Assembly: GCA_029961075.1 (NCBI GenBank)
Contig: JASBVL010000047.1
Coordinates: forward strand, 1-45,453
Length of the DNA: 45,453 nt
Direction of reading: 5' to 3'
Origin: Sphaerobacter sp.
GTDB lineage: Bacteria; Chloroflexota; Chloroflexia; Thermomicrobiales; Thermomicrobiaceae
The notes beneath the pieces were generated by a model. The model saw nothing but the letters and a program-made list of their open reading frames with translations. It did not search any database and was not told the origin of the DNA. A program made the position numbers and the translations under genes. Below, one piece after another: positions 1 to 7,968 of this stretch (positions within the stretch are counted from its first letter, which is position 1; each line of letters begins with the position of its first letter).

Positions 1-192
1 ACCGGGCGCACCAGCATGGAGGTCGAGGTGGTCGTCGAGGCCGAGCACGTGCCGAAACGCGCGAGCCGACAGCGGATCCGGATCGAACAGCACGAACCGC
101 ATTGCCCCGGCCTTCTCATGGCGGCGCGCCAGAGCCGTACGGGACGATTCCCGCCGCCCCATCATCCGGCTTCCCGGGGGGCTGTACCGTGA
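1..192 (+). CDS. Possible 3' end of a hotdog-fold thioesterase-like gene (edge fragment, doubtful)
   Basis: Frame 1 is open from the window edge to TGA at 190-192. Its first residues (GRTSMEVEVVVEAEHV) resemble the central strand of hotdog acyl-CoA thioesterases, and the first 17 codons all end in G or C as in the neighbours. After about base 51 both the resemblance and the codon bias fade, so the end may be frameshifted or coincidental. An alternative is a minus-strand gene starting at ATG 102 and leaving the window, beginning MRFVLFDPDPLSARAF, which has a response-regulator look but poorer third-position GC. I cannot decide between the two. Confidence 0.25.
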   Translation, partial: TGRTSMEVEVVVEAEHVPKRASRQRIRIEQHEPHCPGLLMAARQSRTGRFPPPHHPASRGAVP

Positions 193-353
193 CAACTGAG
201 TCAGCCGCGCCGCCCGCTTCCTGGCGGTTCCGCAAGCCGGGGCGCGCGGCCACGTTCCCCGAAGGCATGGGGCGCAGCATCCCCACCGCCGGGCGATCTC
301 GGCTAGACTCGACGGTGGTGAGACGGTCTGCATGACAGGAGGCGGTGCGAGGT

Positions 354-1118
354 ATGGAGCAGGTGCGGAAGAGTGTCCTGACCGACATGGACGGCGTGCT
401 CGTGCGCGGGCGCACGGTGATCCCCGGCGCCCGGGAGTTCATCGAGCACCTGATCGCCGAGAACCGGCCCTTCCTCGTCCTGACCAACAACTCGATGTAC
501 CCGCCGGCGATCCTGGCCCATCGCCTCAGCCGCATGGGGCTGGACATCCCGCCCGAGCGCATACACACCTCGGCGCTCGCCACGGCGCAGTTCCTCGCCA
601 GCCAGCGGCCGCGCGGTACCGCCTATGTCGTTGGCGAGGAGGGGCTGTACGAGGCACTGGAGGACATCGGCTACACCTTCACCGACCGCTCCCCCGACTA
701 CGTCGTGCTCGGCGAAACCCAGGACTACAGCTTCGAGCGCATCACGCGGGCGATCCGGCTGATCCAGGGCGGCGCGCGCTTCATCGCCACCAACCCCGAC
801 GTCTCCGGGCCCAGCGAGGAGGGCATCGTGCCGGCCACCGGCGCGGTGGCGGCGCTGATCGAGCGGGCCATCGGCGCCACGCCCTACTTCATCGGCAAGC
901 CGAACCCGCTGATGATCCGCACCGCGCTGCGGCGCCTCGGCGAGCACTCGCAGGACACGATCATGATCGGCGACCGGATGGACACCGACATCCTGACCGG
1001 GATCGAGAGCGGGCTGGAGACGGTGCTGGTGCTCTCCGGCGTCACCACGCGCGAGATGGTGGACCAGTTCCCCTACCAGCCGACCCGCATCGTCGACTCG
1101 GTCGCCGACCTGCTGTAG
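354..1118 (+). CDS. HAD-IIA family phosphatase (NagD-like)
   Basis: A 254-residue cytoplasmic HAD-superfamily hydrolase of the NagD/PNPase branch, which dephosphorylates small phosphorylated metabolites such as nucleoside monophosphates or p-nitrophenyl phosphate. Visible motifs: motif I DMDGVL with nucleophile Asp11 and Asp13, motif II LTNNS at 43-47, motif III Lys182 in GKPNP, and motif IV GDRMDTD with Asp207, Asp210 and Asp212. The span between motifs II and III is long, as expected for a C2-type cap. ATG 354 is preferred because AGGAGG at 337-342 lies 11 nt upstream; an in-frame GTG at 345 is too close to that site. A TAGACT -10-like hexamer at 304-309 may serve it. The natural substrate cannot be told from sequence. 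Confidence 0.9.
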   Translation: MEQVRKSVLTDMDGVLVRGRTVIPGAREFIEHLIAENRPFLVLTNNSMYPPAILAHRLSRMGLDIPPERIHTSALATAQFLASQRPRGTAYVVGEEGLYEALEDIGYTFTDRSPDYVVLGETQDYSFERITRAIRLIQGGARFIATNPDVSGPSEEGIVPATGAVAALIERAIGATPYFIGKPNPLMIRTALRRLGEHSQDTIMIGDRMDTDILTGIESGLETVLVLSGVTTREMVDQFPYQPTRIVDSVADLL

Positions 1119-1425
1119 CCCGACGGCATCCCGCCCAGCCCGGGAGCGCCGGCAGAGTCGGGAGCGCCGGCCTCCGGCCGGTCCCCGTCGACCCCGCGCC
1201 GGCGTCGGGCAGCCATGTGCGCGGCGTCCGGGCACCCCCGCGCACCTGGGCGGCGCCGTGCGGCACCCGCCCCCCCTCCCCGCATCCCGTGGCGCGATCC
1301 CACCACCCTGGTCGATGCCCGGGGCGGCCACCTCAGCCGCAGCCACCCCTTCCATCTGCCCCGCGATCGGGTAGAGTGGACGCGACCGGAGACGCCCTGA
1401 TGCCGGAGCATGGAAGGGAGCACAG
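1119..1425. other. Intergenic spacer with a 13-bp direct repeat
   Basis: No convincing gene. The 13-mer CGGGAGCGCCGGC occurs twice in direct orientation (1141-1153 and 1159-1171), and the second copy runs into a short GCCGG-CCT-CCGGC hairpin that could act as a weak terminator for the phosphatase gene. A -10-like TAGAGT at 1372-1377 lies 48 nt before the next start; its -35 is poor. Confidence 0.4.
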
Positions 1426-3153
1426 GTGAGCGGATCAGCGACGCGCACGGAGTGGGTCATCGACAAGACCGAGGCAGTCGCGCGCGACGGGATGGTCGCG
1501 GCCATGCAGCCGCTGGCGGCCGAGGCCGGCGCGGAGATTCTGGCCCGCGGCGGCAACGCCATCGACGCCGCAGTCGCCACGGCCTTCGCCATCGGCGTGG
1601 TCGAGCCGCACATGAGCGGCCTCGGCGGCATCGCCTTCCTCGTCTACCGCGACGGTGCCACCGGCCGGATCACCTGCCTCGACGGCAGCACCGTGCTCCC
1701 GGCCGCCATCCGACCGGAGATGTTTGAGGTCCTCCCGGGCGACCAGCGGGCCGGGATGTACAACTGGCGCGCGACCAAGAACGACGCCAACAACACCGGC
1801 TGGCTGGCGCCGGGCGTGCCGGGCATGCCGGCCCTGGTGAGCGAGGCGCACCGGCGCTTCGGCCGGCTCCCCTGGCGCGAGGTCGTGCAGCCCGCCATCC
1901 GCCTGGCCGGCGACGGCTTCGAGGTCAACCACTACATCGCCATGTCGATCGCTGCGAACTACGACCTGATCCAGCGCTTCCCCGCCACGCGCCGCATCTT
2001 CCTCAAGCCGTCCGGCGCCCCGCCCGCCCCGCCGATCAATGGCCCGGGTGACCGCCTCGTGCAGGCCGACCTCGCCCGCACCCTGAGCATCATCGCCGAG
2101 AAGGGGGTGGACGAGCTCTACCGGGGCGAGATCGCCCGCATGATCGCGGCCGACATGGCGCGCAACGGCGGGCTCATCACCGAGGCCGACCTCGCCGCCC
2201 ATCGTACCGTCGAGCGGCAGCCGCACCTGGCCAGCTACCGCGGCTTCCAGATCGCCGGCGCGCTGGAGTCGAGCGGCTTCCCCACCGTCGTCGAGGCGCT
2301 GCACATCGTCGAGGGGTTCGATCTGGCGCGGCTGGGCTTCCAGTCGCCGGAGGCCCTGCACCTCATCGCCGAGGCGCTGCGCCGCGCGATGGTCGACCGC
2401 CTGCGGCACCTGGGCGACCCGGCACTCATGCCGGTGCCGCTCCAGGGGATCGTCTCCCCGGCGTACGCGGCGGTGCGCCGCGGCACGATCGACCCGGCGC
2501 GCGCGACGCCGGACGAGGCCCCCGGCGACCCCTGGCCCTTCGACCCGAGCGGCGACGCCGTCCGCGTCGAGCGCAGCGGCGCCCCCGGCGAGGGCAACAC
2601 CACCCACATCACCGTCATCGACCGCGACCGCAACATGGTGGCGCTGACCTCCACGCTCGGCGGCGTCTTCGGCTCCGGCGTGGTCATCGAGGGGACCGGC
2701 ATTCTGCTCAACAACGCGACCACCTGGTTCGACCCCGAGCCGGGCGCGGTGACCTCGATCGGCCCCGGCAAGCGGGTCATGTCGGCCTCGACGCCGGTCG
2801 TGGTCCTGCGCGACGGGCAGCCGTTCGCCGCGCTTGGCTCGCCCGGCGGCCGGCGGGTCATGTCGGCCGTCTACCAGGTGCTCGTCAACCTGATCGACTA
2901 CGGGCTTGGCATACAGGCCGCCATCTCGGCGCCGCGCCTCCACACCGAGGGCCCGGCCGTCGAGATCTCGACCCGCATCCCGGCCGACGTGCGCGACGCC
3001 CTGGCCGAGCGCGGCCACCCGCTCGTCCCGCGCGAGGATTCGCTCTCGTCCAGCTTCTTCGCCCGCCCGAACGGCATCCTGATCGACCCGGCCACGGGCG
3101 AGCTCCGCGGCGGCGTCTTCCCCTACACCCCGGCCACGGCCGTCGGGGTCTAG
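1426..3153 (+). CDS. ggt: Gamma-glutamyltransferase family protein
   Basis: A 575-residue N-terminal-nucleophile hydrolase of the gamma-glutamyltranspeptidase family, which cleaves or transfers gamma-glutamyl groups of glutathione and similar amides. The precursor is expected to self-cleave before the catalytic Thr, here Thr392 in NTTHITV, at nearly the same index as Thr391 of the E. coli enzyme as I recall it. Also seen are the N-terminal GMVAAMQPLAAEAGAEIL and SGLGG segments, FGSGVVIEGTGILLNN, and the late GSPGGRR loop. There is no signal peptide, so it is probably cytoplasmic, unlike E. coli Ggt. The usual PSSGG loop reads LESSGF here. GTG 1426 follows GGAAGGGAG at 1412-1420. The acceptor and substrate may differ from glutathione. 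Confidence 0.93.
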   Translation: MSGSATRTEWVIDKTEAVARDGMVAAMQPLAAEAGAEILARGGNAIDAAVATAFAIGVVEPHMSGLGGIAFLVYRDGATGRITCLDGSTVLPAAIRPEMFEVLPGDQRAGMYNWRATKNDANNTGWLAPGVPGMPALVSEAHRRFGRLPWREVVQPAIRLAGDGFEVNHYIAMSIAANYDLIQRFPATRRIFLKPSGAPPAPPINGPGDRLVQADLARTLSIIAEKGVDELYRGEIARMIAADMARNGGLITEADLAAHRTVERQPHLASYRGFQIAGALESSGFPTVVEALHIVEGFDLARLGFQSPEALHLIAEALRRAMVDRLRHLGDPALMPVPLQGIVSPAYAAVRRGTIDPARATPDEAPGDPWPFDPSGDAVRVERSGAPGEGNTTHITVIDRDRNMVALTSTLGGVFGSGVVIEGTGILLNNATTWFDPEPGAVTSIGPGKRVMSASTPVVVLRDGQPFAALGSPGGRRVMSAVYQVLVNLIDYGLGIQAAISAPRLHTEGPAVEISTRIPADVRDALAERGHPLVPREDSLSSSFFARPNGILIDPATGELRGGVFPYTPATAVGV

Positions 3154-3234
3154 TGAGGAAACGGAGCGGCACGCAGCCTGCGACTGCCGAACCCGTTGCC
3201 GAGCCGGCGTGCAGCGCGGGAGGGTGGTGCAGCG

Positions 3235-3741
3235 ATGGCGCGCGACGCGGTGAGCGGGCTCATTGCCGGGGCGGTCGGGACGGTCGCGCTCAACATCGCC
3301 ACCTACGCCGACATGGCGATTCGTGGGCGGGCGCCGAGTGAGGTGCCCGCGCGCCTCGTGGGGACGCTCACCGAGAAGGTGGGCCTCGACCTCGCCTCGG
3401 CCGGCGGCGGGGCCGAGACGAGACAGCACCGGCAGAGTGGCGTCGGCGCACTGCTCGGCTACCTCGTCGGCCTGGGTATCGGCACTGCCTACGGCGCGCT
3501 GCGCCCCGCCATGGCAGCGGTACCTACCCCGGCGGCAGGGCTGGGCCTCGGCCTGGCCGCGATGGCGGCGAGCGACGTGCCGATCGTCGCCCTGCGCGTC
3601 AGCGACCCCAGGACCTGGGGCCTGGCCGGCTGGCTGTCGGATGTCATCCCGCACCTGATCTACGGCCTGGTCACGGCGTACGTCTTCGCGGCCATCTCGG
3701 GCGATCGCGCCCGGCGGCGATGGGCCTGGGCGCGGCGCTAG
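3235..3741 (+). CDS. Small multipass membrane protein, function unknown
   Basis: A 168-residue protein that I do not recognise at family level. It has a hydrophobic N-terminal segment (residues about 5-22), a polar stretch with charged residues at about 25-62, then Gly/Ala-rich hydrophobic segments at about 64-80, 88-112 and 130-155, ending in a basic tail. This fits three or four membrane helices. ATG 3235 is chosen because GGGAGGG at 3218-3224 precedes it by 10 nt. It lies 81 nt after ggt on the same strand and may be cotranscribed, and it converges on the osmoprotectant binding-protein gene with only 17 nt between stops. Confidence 0.7.
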   Translation: MARDAVSGLIAGAVGTVALNIATYADMAIRGRAPSEVPARLVGTLTEKVGLDLASAGGGAETRQHRQSGVGALLGYLVGLGIGTAYGALRPAMAAVPTPAAGLGLGLAAMAASDVPIVALRVSDPRTWGLAGWLSDVIPHLIYGLVTAYVFAAISGDRARRRWAWARR

Positions 3742-3758
3742 GCGCCCGCGCCCATCGC

Positions 3759-4757
3759 TTACCTGGTCAGTAACCCCTCTTGCTCGAGGAAGGCGCGCGC
3801 GACCTCCTCGACCGACTTGTGATCGACGCTGACCTGCTTGATGAGCTCGATGACGACCTCGGTCGAGAGGTGCGGCTGGAGCTCGTTGAGGATGTCGGCG
3901 ATCTGCGGTGCCTCCTGGAGCAGGTGCGCGCGGACGACCGGCGCCGGGTTGTAGATCGGGAAGACGTTCTTGGTGTCCTGCAGCACCACGAAGTTGTCCA
4001 CCAGGATGGCCGGATCGGTGGTGTAGCAGACGTTCAGGTCGGCGTCACCTCTGGTGACCGCGTCGAACGAGAGTTGCTCGGCGATCTGGACGACATTGCC
4101 GAAGCGCAGGTCGTAGGCGCGCTCGACCGGATCAACCGCTGCCTCGATCCCATCCTGCTGCGCCGCGATGGTCAGCTCGCCAGCGATCGGCTTCAGATCT
4201 TCGATCGTCGTCAGGTTGCGCTGCTGGGCGACCGCCGGTGAGGTGCAGATGGCGTAGCTGTCGTTCAGCTCGTAGGCTGGATCGAGCCAGGTGAGCTGGA
4301 ACTGCTCGGCATACCGCGCCTTCACGTCGTTATATGCCTTCTGGGGGTCCTGCGTGGAGGGCAAGCCCAGGAGCGTCAGGGCCGTGCCGGTGAACTCGGG
4401 ATAGATGTCGATCGCTCCGCTCTTGATCGCCTGGTCCAACACCGGCGTCTGCCCGAGGCCGAGCTTGGTGGTCACGTCGAAGCCCCGGGCCTGGAGCAAC
4501 AGCGCATACATCTGGGCGTTCAACTGCCCATCGACGTCGAGCTTGCTGCCGATGGTCACCTTCACGCCCGCGCCGGACACCGCGGGGCTGGCGGTGTCGC
4601 CGGTCGCGGGAGCCGCCCCAGGAGGGACAGTTGCCTGGCCACGCGCGGTGCCGCAGGCGGCCAGCAGCAGCGCGGCGATCCACAGCAAGGCGATGGGGCG
4701 GGCGCGCCGCCGGTGCGTCGTGCTGGTGTGCGGGCGCGCGGGGGTGTCGACATGCAT
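3759..4757 (-). CDS. Osmoprotectant ABC transporter substrate-binding lipoprotein (OsmF/OpuC-like)
   Basis: A 332-residue extracytoplasmic binding protein of the glycine betaine/carnitine/choline (OpuAC/QAT) type. The signal peptide ends in a lipobox, LLLAAC, so it should be a membrane-anchored lipoprotein. Typical features are the IGSKLDVDGQLNAQMYALLL start of the mature fold, AIDIYPEFTGTAL near the ligand site, and NDSYAICTS. The start at 4757 is preferred over an in-frame ATG 33 nt upstream because AAGGAGG sits 5 nt before it. It is the last gene of a four-gene importer operon on this strand (ATPase, permease, permease, binding protein), 29 nt after the second permease gene. Its job is probably uptake of a compatible solute; the exact ligand is unknown. 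Confidence 0.92.
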   Translation of the reverse strand: MHVDTPARPHTSTTHRRRARPIALLWIAALLLAACGTARGQATVPPGAAPATGDTASPAVSGAGVKVTIGSKLDVDGQLNAQMYALLLQARGFDVTTKLGLGQTPVLDQAIKSGAIDIYPEFTGTALTLLGLPSTQDPQKAYNDVKARYAEQFQLTWLDPAYELNDSYAICTSPAVAQQRNLTTIEDLKPIAGELTIAAQQDGIEAAVDPVERAYDLRFGNVVQIAEQLSFDAVTRGDADLNVCYTTDPAILVDNFVVLQDTKNVFPIYNPAPVVRAHLLQEAPQIADILNELQPHLSTEVVIELIKQVSVDHKSVEEVARAFLEQEGLLTR

Positions 4758-4786
4758 GGGGTCCTCCTTCGGGGCACTCGCCCCGC

Positions 4787-5488
4787 TCATGTGATCCGGG
4801 CCGGCGTCCCCGGCCCGCTCTCGACCGCCGCGCTGGCTGGGGAGCGCCCGGGACGCAGCCCGGCGGGGGTGACCGCGCGCTCGACCGCGGCGAGGCCGAA
4901 CTCGACGAGCAGCGCGAGCAACGCGACGCAGCCGGCCCCGACGACGAGCGGGGCCGGCCGGAGCAGGTTGATCCCGGCCAGGATGTAGTCGCCGTAGCCG
5001 CCCGCCCCGATGAGGGCCGCCAGCGGCGCGGTCGCCACGATCTGCACCGCCGAGGTCCGGACGCCGGCCGCGACGACCGGCAGCACGAGCGGAATCTCGA
5101 CGCGCGACAGGATCTGGCGCGGCGCCATCCCCATGCCGCGGGCGGCGTCGACCATTGCCGGGTCGACGCCGCGGAGGCCGGCGATCGTGTTCAGCAAGAT
5201 CGGGGGAATGCCCAGCGCGGTCAGCGCCGCCACCGCCGGGGTGAACCCGATGCCCAGGTAGGGCAGCACGGCCGCCAGGAACGCCAGCGTGGGGATCGCC
5301 CGGGCCAGGCCGCTCAGGTTGCTGACGACGAACGCCAGCAGCGGGCGGCGCGCCACCAGCACCCCGAGCACCAGTCCGATCACCACCGCCAGGACGATGG
5401 GGATGGCGCAGAGGCGGAGGTAGGTGATCGTCTCCCCGGCGAAGTCGGTCCGTGGGTCGGTGAGGAACTGCCTGAACGGTGCGAGCAT
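4787..5488 (-). CDS. Osmoprotectant ABC transporter permease 2
   Basis: A 233-residue inner-membrane permease of the ProW/OpuCB type with about five to six membrane helices. The cytoplasmic coupling loop reads VDAARGMGMAPRQILSRVEIPLVLPVV, a good EAA-type loop that contacts the ATPase. ATG 5488 follows AAGGAGT by 6 nt. A longer open frame continues upstream on this strand, but those codons run antisense-like through the other permease and ATPase genes and have no permease features, so I discard them. Paired with the permease encoded just upstream, it should form the membrane channel of the importer. Confidence 0.92.
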   Translation of the reverse strand: MLAPFRQFLTDPRTDFAGETITYLRLCAIPIVLAVVIGLVLGVLVARRPLLAFVVSNLSGLARAIPTLAFLAAVLPYLGIGFTPAVAALTALGIPPILLNTIAGLRGVDPAMVDAARGMGMAPRQILSRVEIPLVLPVVAAGVRTSAVQIVATAPLAALIGAGGYGDYILAGINLLRPAPLVVGAGCVALLALLVEFGLAAVERAVTPAGLRPGRSPASAAVESGPGTPARIT

Positions 5489-5535
5489 CCGTACTCCTTC
5501 CCCCGCCGGAGCGGGCGGCGGCCGAGTCCCGCCGC

Positions 5536-6195
5536 CTACGCGGTCGCCGGGGATACCCGCCGCCCGCGGCTGAGGAGGCGCTGCACCCCGAGCAGCGCGA
5601 GATCGGTCAGGATCGCCAGCGCGCTGACGAGGATCACCCCGGCCATCACCTGATCGGCGTAGCTCGTATTGAAGCCCTGGAAGATGAGGTAGCCGAGACT
5701 CGGGACGCCGAAGAGCGGGGCGATGGTGGCGATGCCGATGGTGGTCACGGTCGCGACCCGAACCCCGGCGACGATCACCGGCAGCGCGAGCGGCAGCACG
5801 ACGCGCCACTGCACCTGCCGCGTGGTCATCCCCATGGCGTATCCCACCTCGACGACCCACGGGTCGATCGCCTGAATCGCCGCGACGATGTTGCGGATCA
5901 GGACTACCTGGGCGTAGAGGACCAGCGGGATCACGACGGTCGTCGCGGTCAGCCCGGTGAAGGGGATCAGCAGCGCCATGAACGCCAGGCTCGGCAGGGT
6001 GTAGAGGATGCCCGCGACCGTGATGAGCGGCAGGTAGGTCCGCGTGTGGCGCACCGCCACCAGCGCGAGCGGGAAGGCCACCGCCAGCCCGATCAGGACG
6101 CTGATCGCGGTGATCCGGAGATGCGCGACGAGGAGGCTGGTGATGCTGGTCGGCTCGCCCAGGATCCAATGGCGTGTGTCGAGGAGGTACTGCAT
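5536..6195 (-). CDS. Osmoprotectant ABC transporter permease 1
   Basis: A 219-residue binding-protein-dependent transport permease, hydrophobic throughout with about five helices. The coupling loop includes VEVGYAMGMTTRQVQWRVVLPLALPVI, and the C-terminal motif region has VPSLGYLIFQGFNTSY followed by a last helix, as in OpuCB/OsmW proteins. It lies 12 nt downstream of the ATPase gene and 47 nt upstream of the second permease gene. Its ribosome site is weak (AGGGA), which suggests translation coupled to the ATPase gene. Confidence 0.92.
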   Translation of the reverse strand: MQYLLDTRHWILGEPTSITSLLVAHLRITAISVLIGLAVAFPLALVAVRHTRTYLPLITVAGILYTLPSLAFMALLIPFTGLTATTVVIPLVLYAQVVLIRNIVAAIQAIDPWVVEVGYAMGMTTRQVQWRVVLPLALPVIVAGVRVATVTTIGIATIAPLFGVPSLGYLIFQGFNTSYADQVMAGVILVSALAILTDLALLGVQRLLSRGRRVSPATA

Positions 6196-6207
6196 CGTGG
6201 ATCGTCC

Positions 6208-7176
6208 CTACGCCTGAACCCCGGAGCGATGGCGACGGACGCTCCGGGAGATACTGCCGAGCGTGACGTGGCCGATCGGACGCCCTGCCTCCTCCACCAC
6301 CAGCGCGGGCTGCTCGCTCTGGATCAGACGCAGGAGCGCCTCGAGCAGCGTGGTGTCCGCCGTGATCGACTCGGCGGCGTGTGGGCGGACGCCCGCCGCG
6401 TCGAGCGCCAGCGTCACTGGCAGGTACTCGAACTGACGCACGATGCTGTCCGCTCCCATCAGGCGACGCACGAACGCATTCGCGGGCGTGGCCAGCAACT
6501 CGACCGGGGTGCCGACCTGCACCAGTCGCCCCTCGGCGAGGACCGCGATCCGGTCGCCCAGTGTGAGGGCCTCGTCGACGTCGTGGGTGACGAAGAGGAT
6601 CGTCTTGTGCAGCTCCTGCTGCATGCGGAGCAGTTCCTGCTGCATGCGCCCACGGGTAATGGCGTCGAGCGAGCCGAAGGGCTCGTCCATCAGCAGGATC
6701 GCCGGATCGGCGGCCAGCGCCCGGGCCAACCCCACCCGCTGCGCCTGACCGCCGCTGAGCTGGCTCGGGTACCGCCGTCGATACTCCGCCGGGGGAAGTC
6801 CCACCAGGCGGAGCAGCGCCTCGACGCGGGGACGGCTCTTGGCGGCCGGCTCCCCCGTGATCGAAGGCACCAGGCGCACGTTGTCCTCGACGGTGAGGTG
6901 CGGAAAGAGGCCGACCTGCTGGATGACGTAGCCGATGCCGCGGCGCAGGTGGATCGGGTCCTGCTCGGTCGTCGGAACCCCATCGATCAGCACCTGACCG
7001 GAAGTCGGGTCGCCCAGCCGGTTGACCATGCGCAGGAGCGTCGTCTTGCCCGAGCCCGAGGTGCCGAGCAACATGCAGATCTCGTCCGCGGGGACCGTGA
7101 ACGAGACAGTGTCCACCGCCGGGCGGTCCGCGCCCGGAAAGCGCTTCGTTACTTGGGAGAACGTGATACTTGCCAT
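6208..7176 (-). CDS. Osmoprotectant ABC transporter ATPase with C-terminal CBS-like domain
   Basis: A 322-residue ATP-binding subunit of the OpuCA/ProV class that powers the importer from the cytoplasmic face. Motifs: Walker A GTSGSGKT at 38-45, Q-loop region YVIQQVGLFPHLT, signature LSGGQAQR, Walker B ILLMDEP, and switch His in FVTHD. After the nucleotide domain, residues about 250-322 contain ADTTLLEALLRLIQSEQPALVV and RPIGHVTLGSIS, resembling one CBS motif. CBS modules in OpuA-type ATPases sense ionic strength or cyclic-di-AMP; a single repeat here makes that uncertain. It is the first gene of the operon and is divergent from the metal-efflux operon across a 387-bp gap. Confidence 0.93.
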   Translation of the reverse strand: MASITFSQVTKRFPGADRPAVDTVSFTVPADEICMLLGTSGSGKTTLLRMVNRLGDPTSGQVLIDGVPTTEQDPIHLRRGIGYVIQQVGLFPHLTVEDNVRLVPSITGEPAAKSRPRVEALLRLVGLPPAEYRRRYPSQLSGGQAQRVGLARALAADPAILLMDEPFGSLDAITRGRMQQELLRMQQELHKTILFVTHDVDEALTLGDRIAVLAEGRLVQVGTPVELLATPANAFVRRLMGADSIVRQFEYLPVTLALDAAGVRPHAAESITADTTLLEALLRLIQSEQPALVVEEAGRPIGHVTLGSISRSVRRHRSGVQA

Positions 7177-7468
7177 CGACTGTGCTCAGCGAACCACCCA
7201 TGACGGGCGCAAGACTTAACGATGCCGATGAGGCGATGGGCACTGTGCTCCTCGTCTTCGCACAGTCGGTGCCTGCTGATCGAGGGGCGCGCAGGGTGGG
7301 GCGGACCGAGGCGCCGGGCGGCAACGGTGCCGTTCCCCCTCCGCGCCATCCGCAGCGTCGGCTCCCGATGGGCACGCTGCGGCTGCATTCCGCGCGAGCG
7401 GGGGTGATCGACTATCGATCGCTGCGCTGGGTGGGTCGCGTGGGCGCAACCCTGCCCCGATCACCCCC
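7177..7468. other. Divergent intergenic region before the metal-efflux promoter
   Basis: This spacer separates the osmoprotectant operon (leftward) from the SmtB-ATPase operon (rightward). I see no supported gene. The leftward promoter must lie here, but no hexamer pair with good spacing stands out. The rightward promoter and operator are listed separately. Confidence 0.4.
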
Positions 7469-7497
7469 TTGCCACCGCCCGCGCCACGTGCTACACT
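7469..7497 (+). promoter_or_regulatory. Sigma70-type promoter of the smtB-ATPase operon
   Basis: TTGCCA (7469-7474) and TACACT (7492-7497) are separated by exactly 17 bp. The predicted start of transcription is near 7504, giving an untranslated leader of about 60 nt before ATG 7564. Confidence 0.7.
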
Positions 7498-7503
7498 CCC
7501 GCC

Positions 7504-7529
7504 GATATGTGTGTAGTTATTCAAATGTC
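7504..7529. promoter_or_regulatory. Candidate SmtB/ArsR operator (12-2-12 inverted repeat)
   Basis: The arms GATATGTGTGTA (7504-7515) and TATTCAAATGTC (7518-7529) flank GT and pair at 8 of 12 positions. The layout is the 12-2-12 known for SmtB/CadC-type repressors, and the GTTATTCA core resembles the cyanobacterial smt operator as I remember it. It is AT-rich in GC-rich surroundings and begins at the predicted transcription start, a position where a bound repressor would block initiation. A repressor released by metal is the inferred mode. Confidence 0.6.
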
Positions 7530-7563
7530 CCGCGCGCCTGGGATGGCGAACTGAGGAGGAGCG

Positions 7564-7968
7564 ATGGCGCGGCCACGACGCGATGTGCAGGTCCGCGGGG
7601 GTGATCCGGAGGGTACCGTCGCCCCGATCGTGCACGTCGACGCGGTGCGCCGGGCGCGTCAGCACCTGCCGGATCCCGCCACCCTCGAGCAGACCACGGC
7701 GCTCTTTGCCGCCCTCGGCGACCCGACCCGCTTCCGCATCATCGCCGCGCTCCAGGCGCAGGAGTTGTGCGTCGGGGATCTCGCCGCGGCGCTTGGCCTG
7801 TCCCCCTCCGCCGCGTCGCACCAGTTGCGCATGCTGCGCGCGCTCGGGCTGGTGCGGGCGCGCCGCGAGGGCCGGCTGGTCTACTACGCACTCGATGACG
7901 CGCACGTCGTGACGCTCGTGGCGCAGGCGCTGGATCACGTACGGCACCGGGAGGAGTCGGCTGGGTGA
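7564..7968 (+). CDS. SmtB/ArsR-family metal-sensing repressor with an alpha5 site
   Basis: A 134-residue winged-helix repressor. The helix-turn-helix lies around ELCVGDLAAALGLSPSAASHQLRMLRALGL, followed by the wing REGRLVYYAL. The alpha5 metal ligands are complete and correctly spaced: Asp112, His114, His125 and His128, matching Asp104, His106, His117 and Glu120 of SmtB with Glu replaced by His. Cys69 in ELCVGDL could add an alpha3 ligand, but the second Cys of the CVC motif is Gly. This argues for a Zn (possibly Co or Cd) sensor. GAGGAG lies just before ATG 7564. The next gene, a P1B ATPase, overlaps its stop codon (GTGA), so repressor and pump are translationally coupled and probably under the operator at 7504-7529. 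Confidence 0.93.
   Translation: MARPRRDVQVRGGDPEGTVAPIVHVDAVRRARQHLPDPATLEQTTALFAALGDPTRFRIIAALQAQELCVGDLAAALGLSPSAASHQLRMLRALGLVRARREGRLVYYALDDAHVVTLVAQALDHVRHREESAG

Noticed and set aside
1435..3654. Very long minus-strand open frame antisense to the gamma-glutamyltransferase gene
   Set aside because: Low-complexity Arg/Gly/Asp composition produced by the GC-rich codon bias of the real gene; no domain resemblance.
5489..7375. Minus-strand extension of the second osmoprotectant permease frame
   Set aside because: It overlaps the first permease and ATPase genes in a different frame and carries no permease features; the internal ATG 5488 with AAGGAGT is the credible start.
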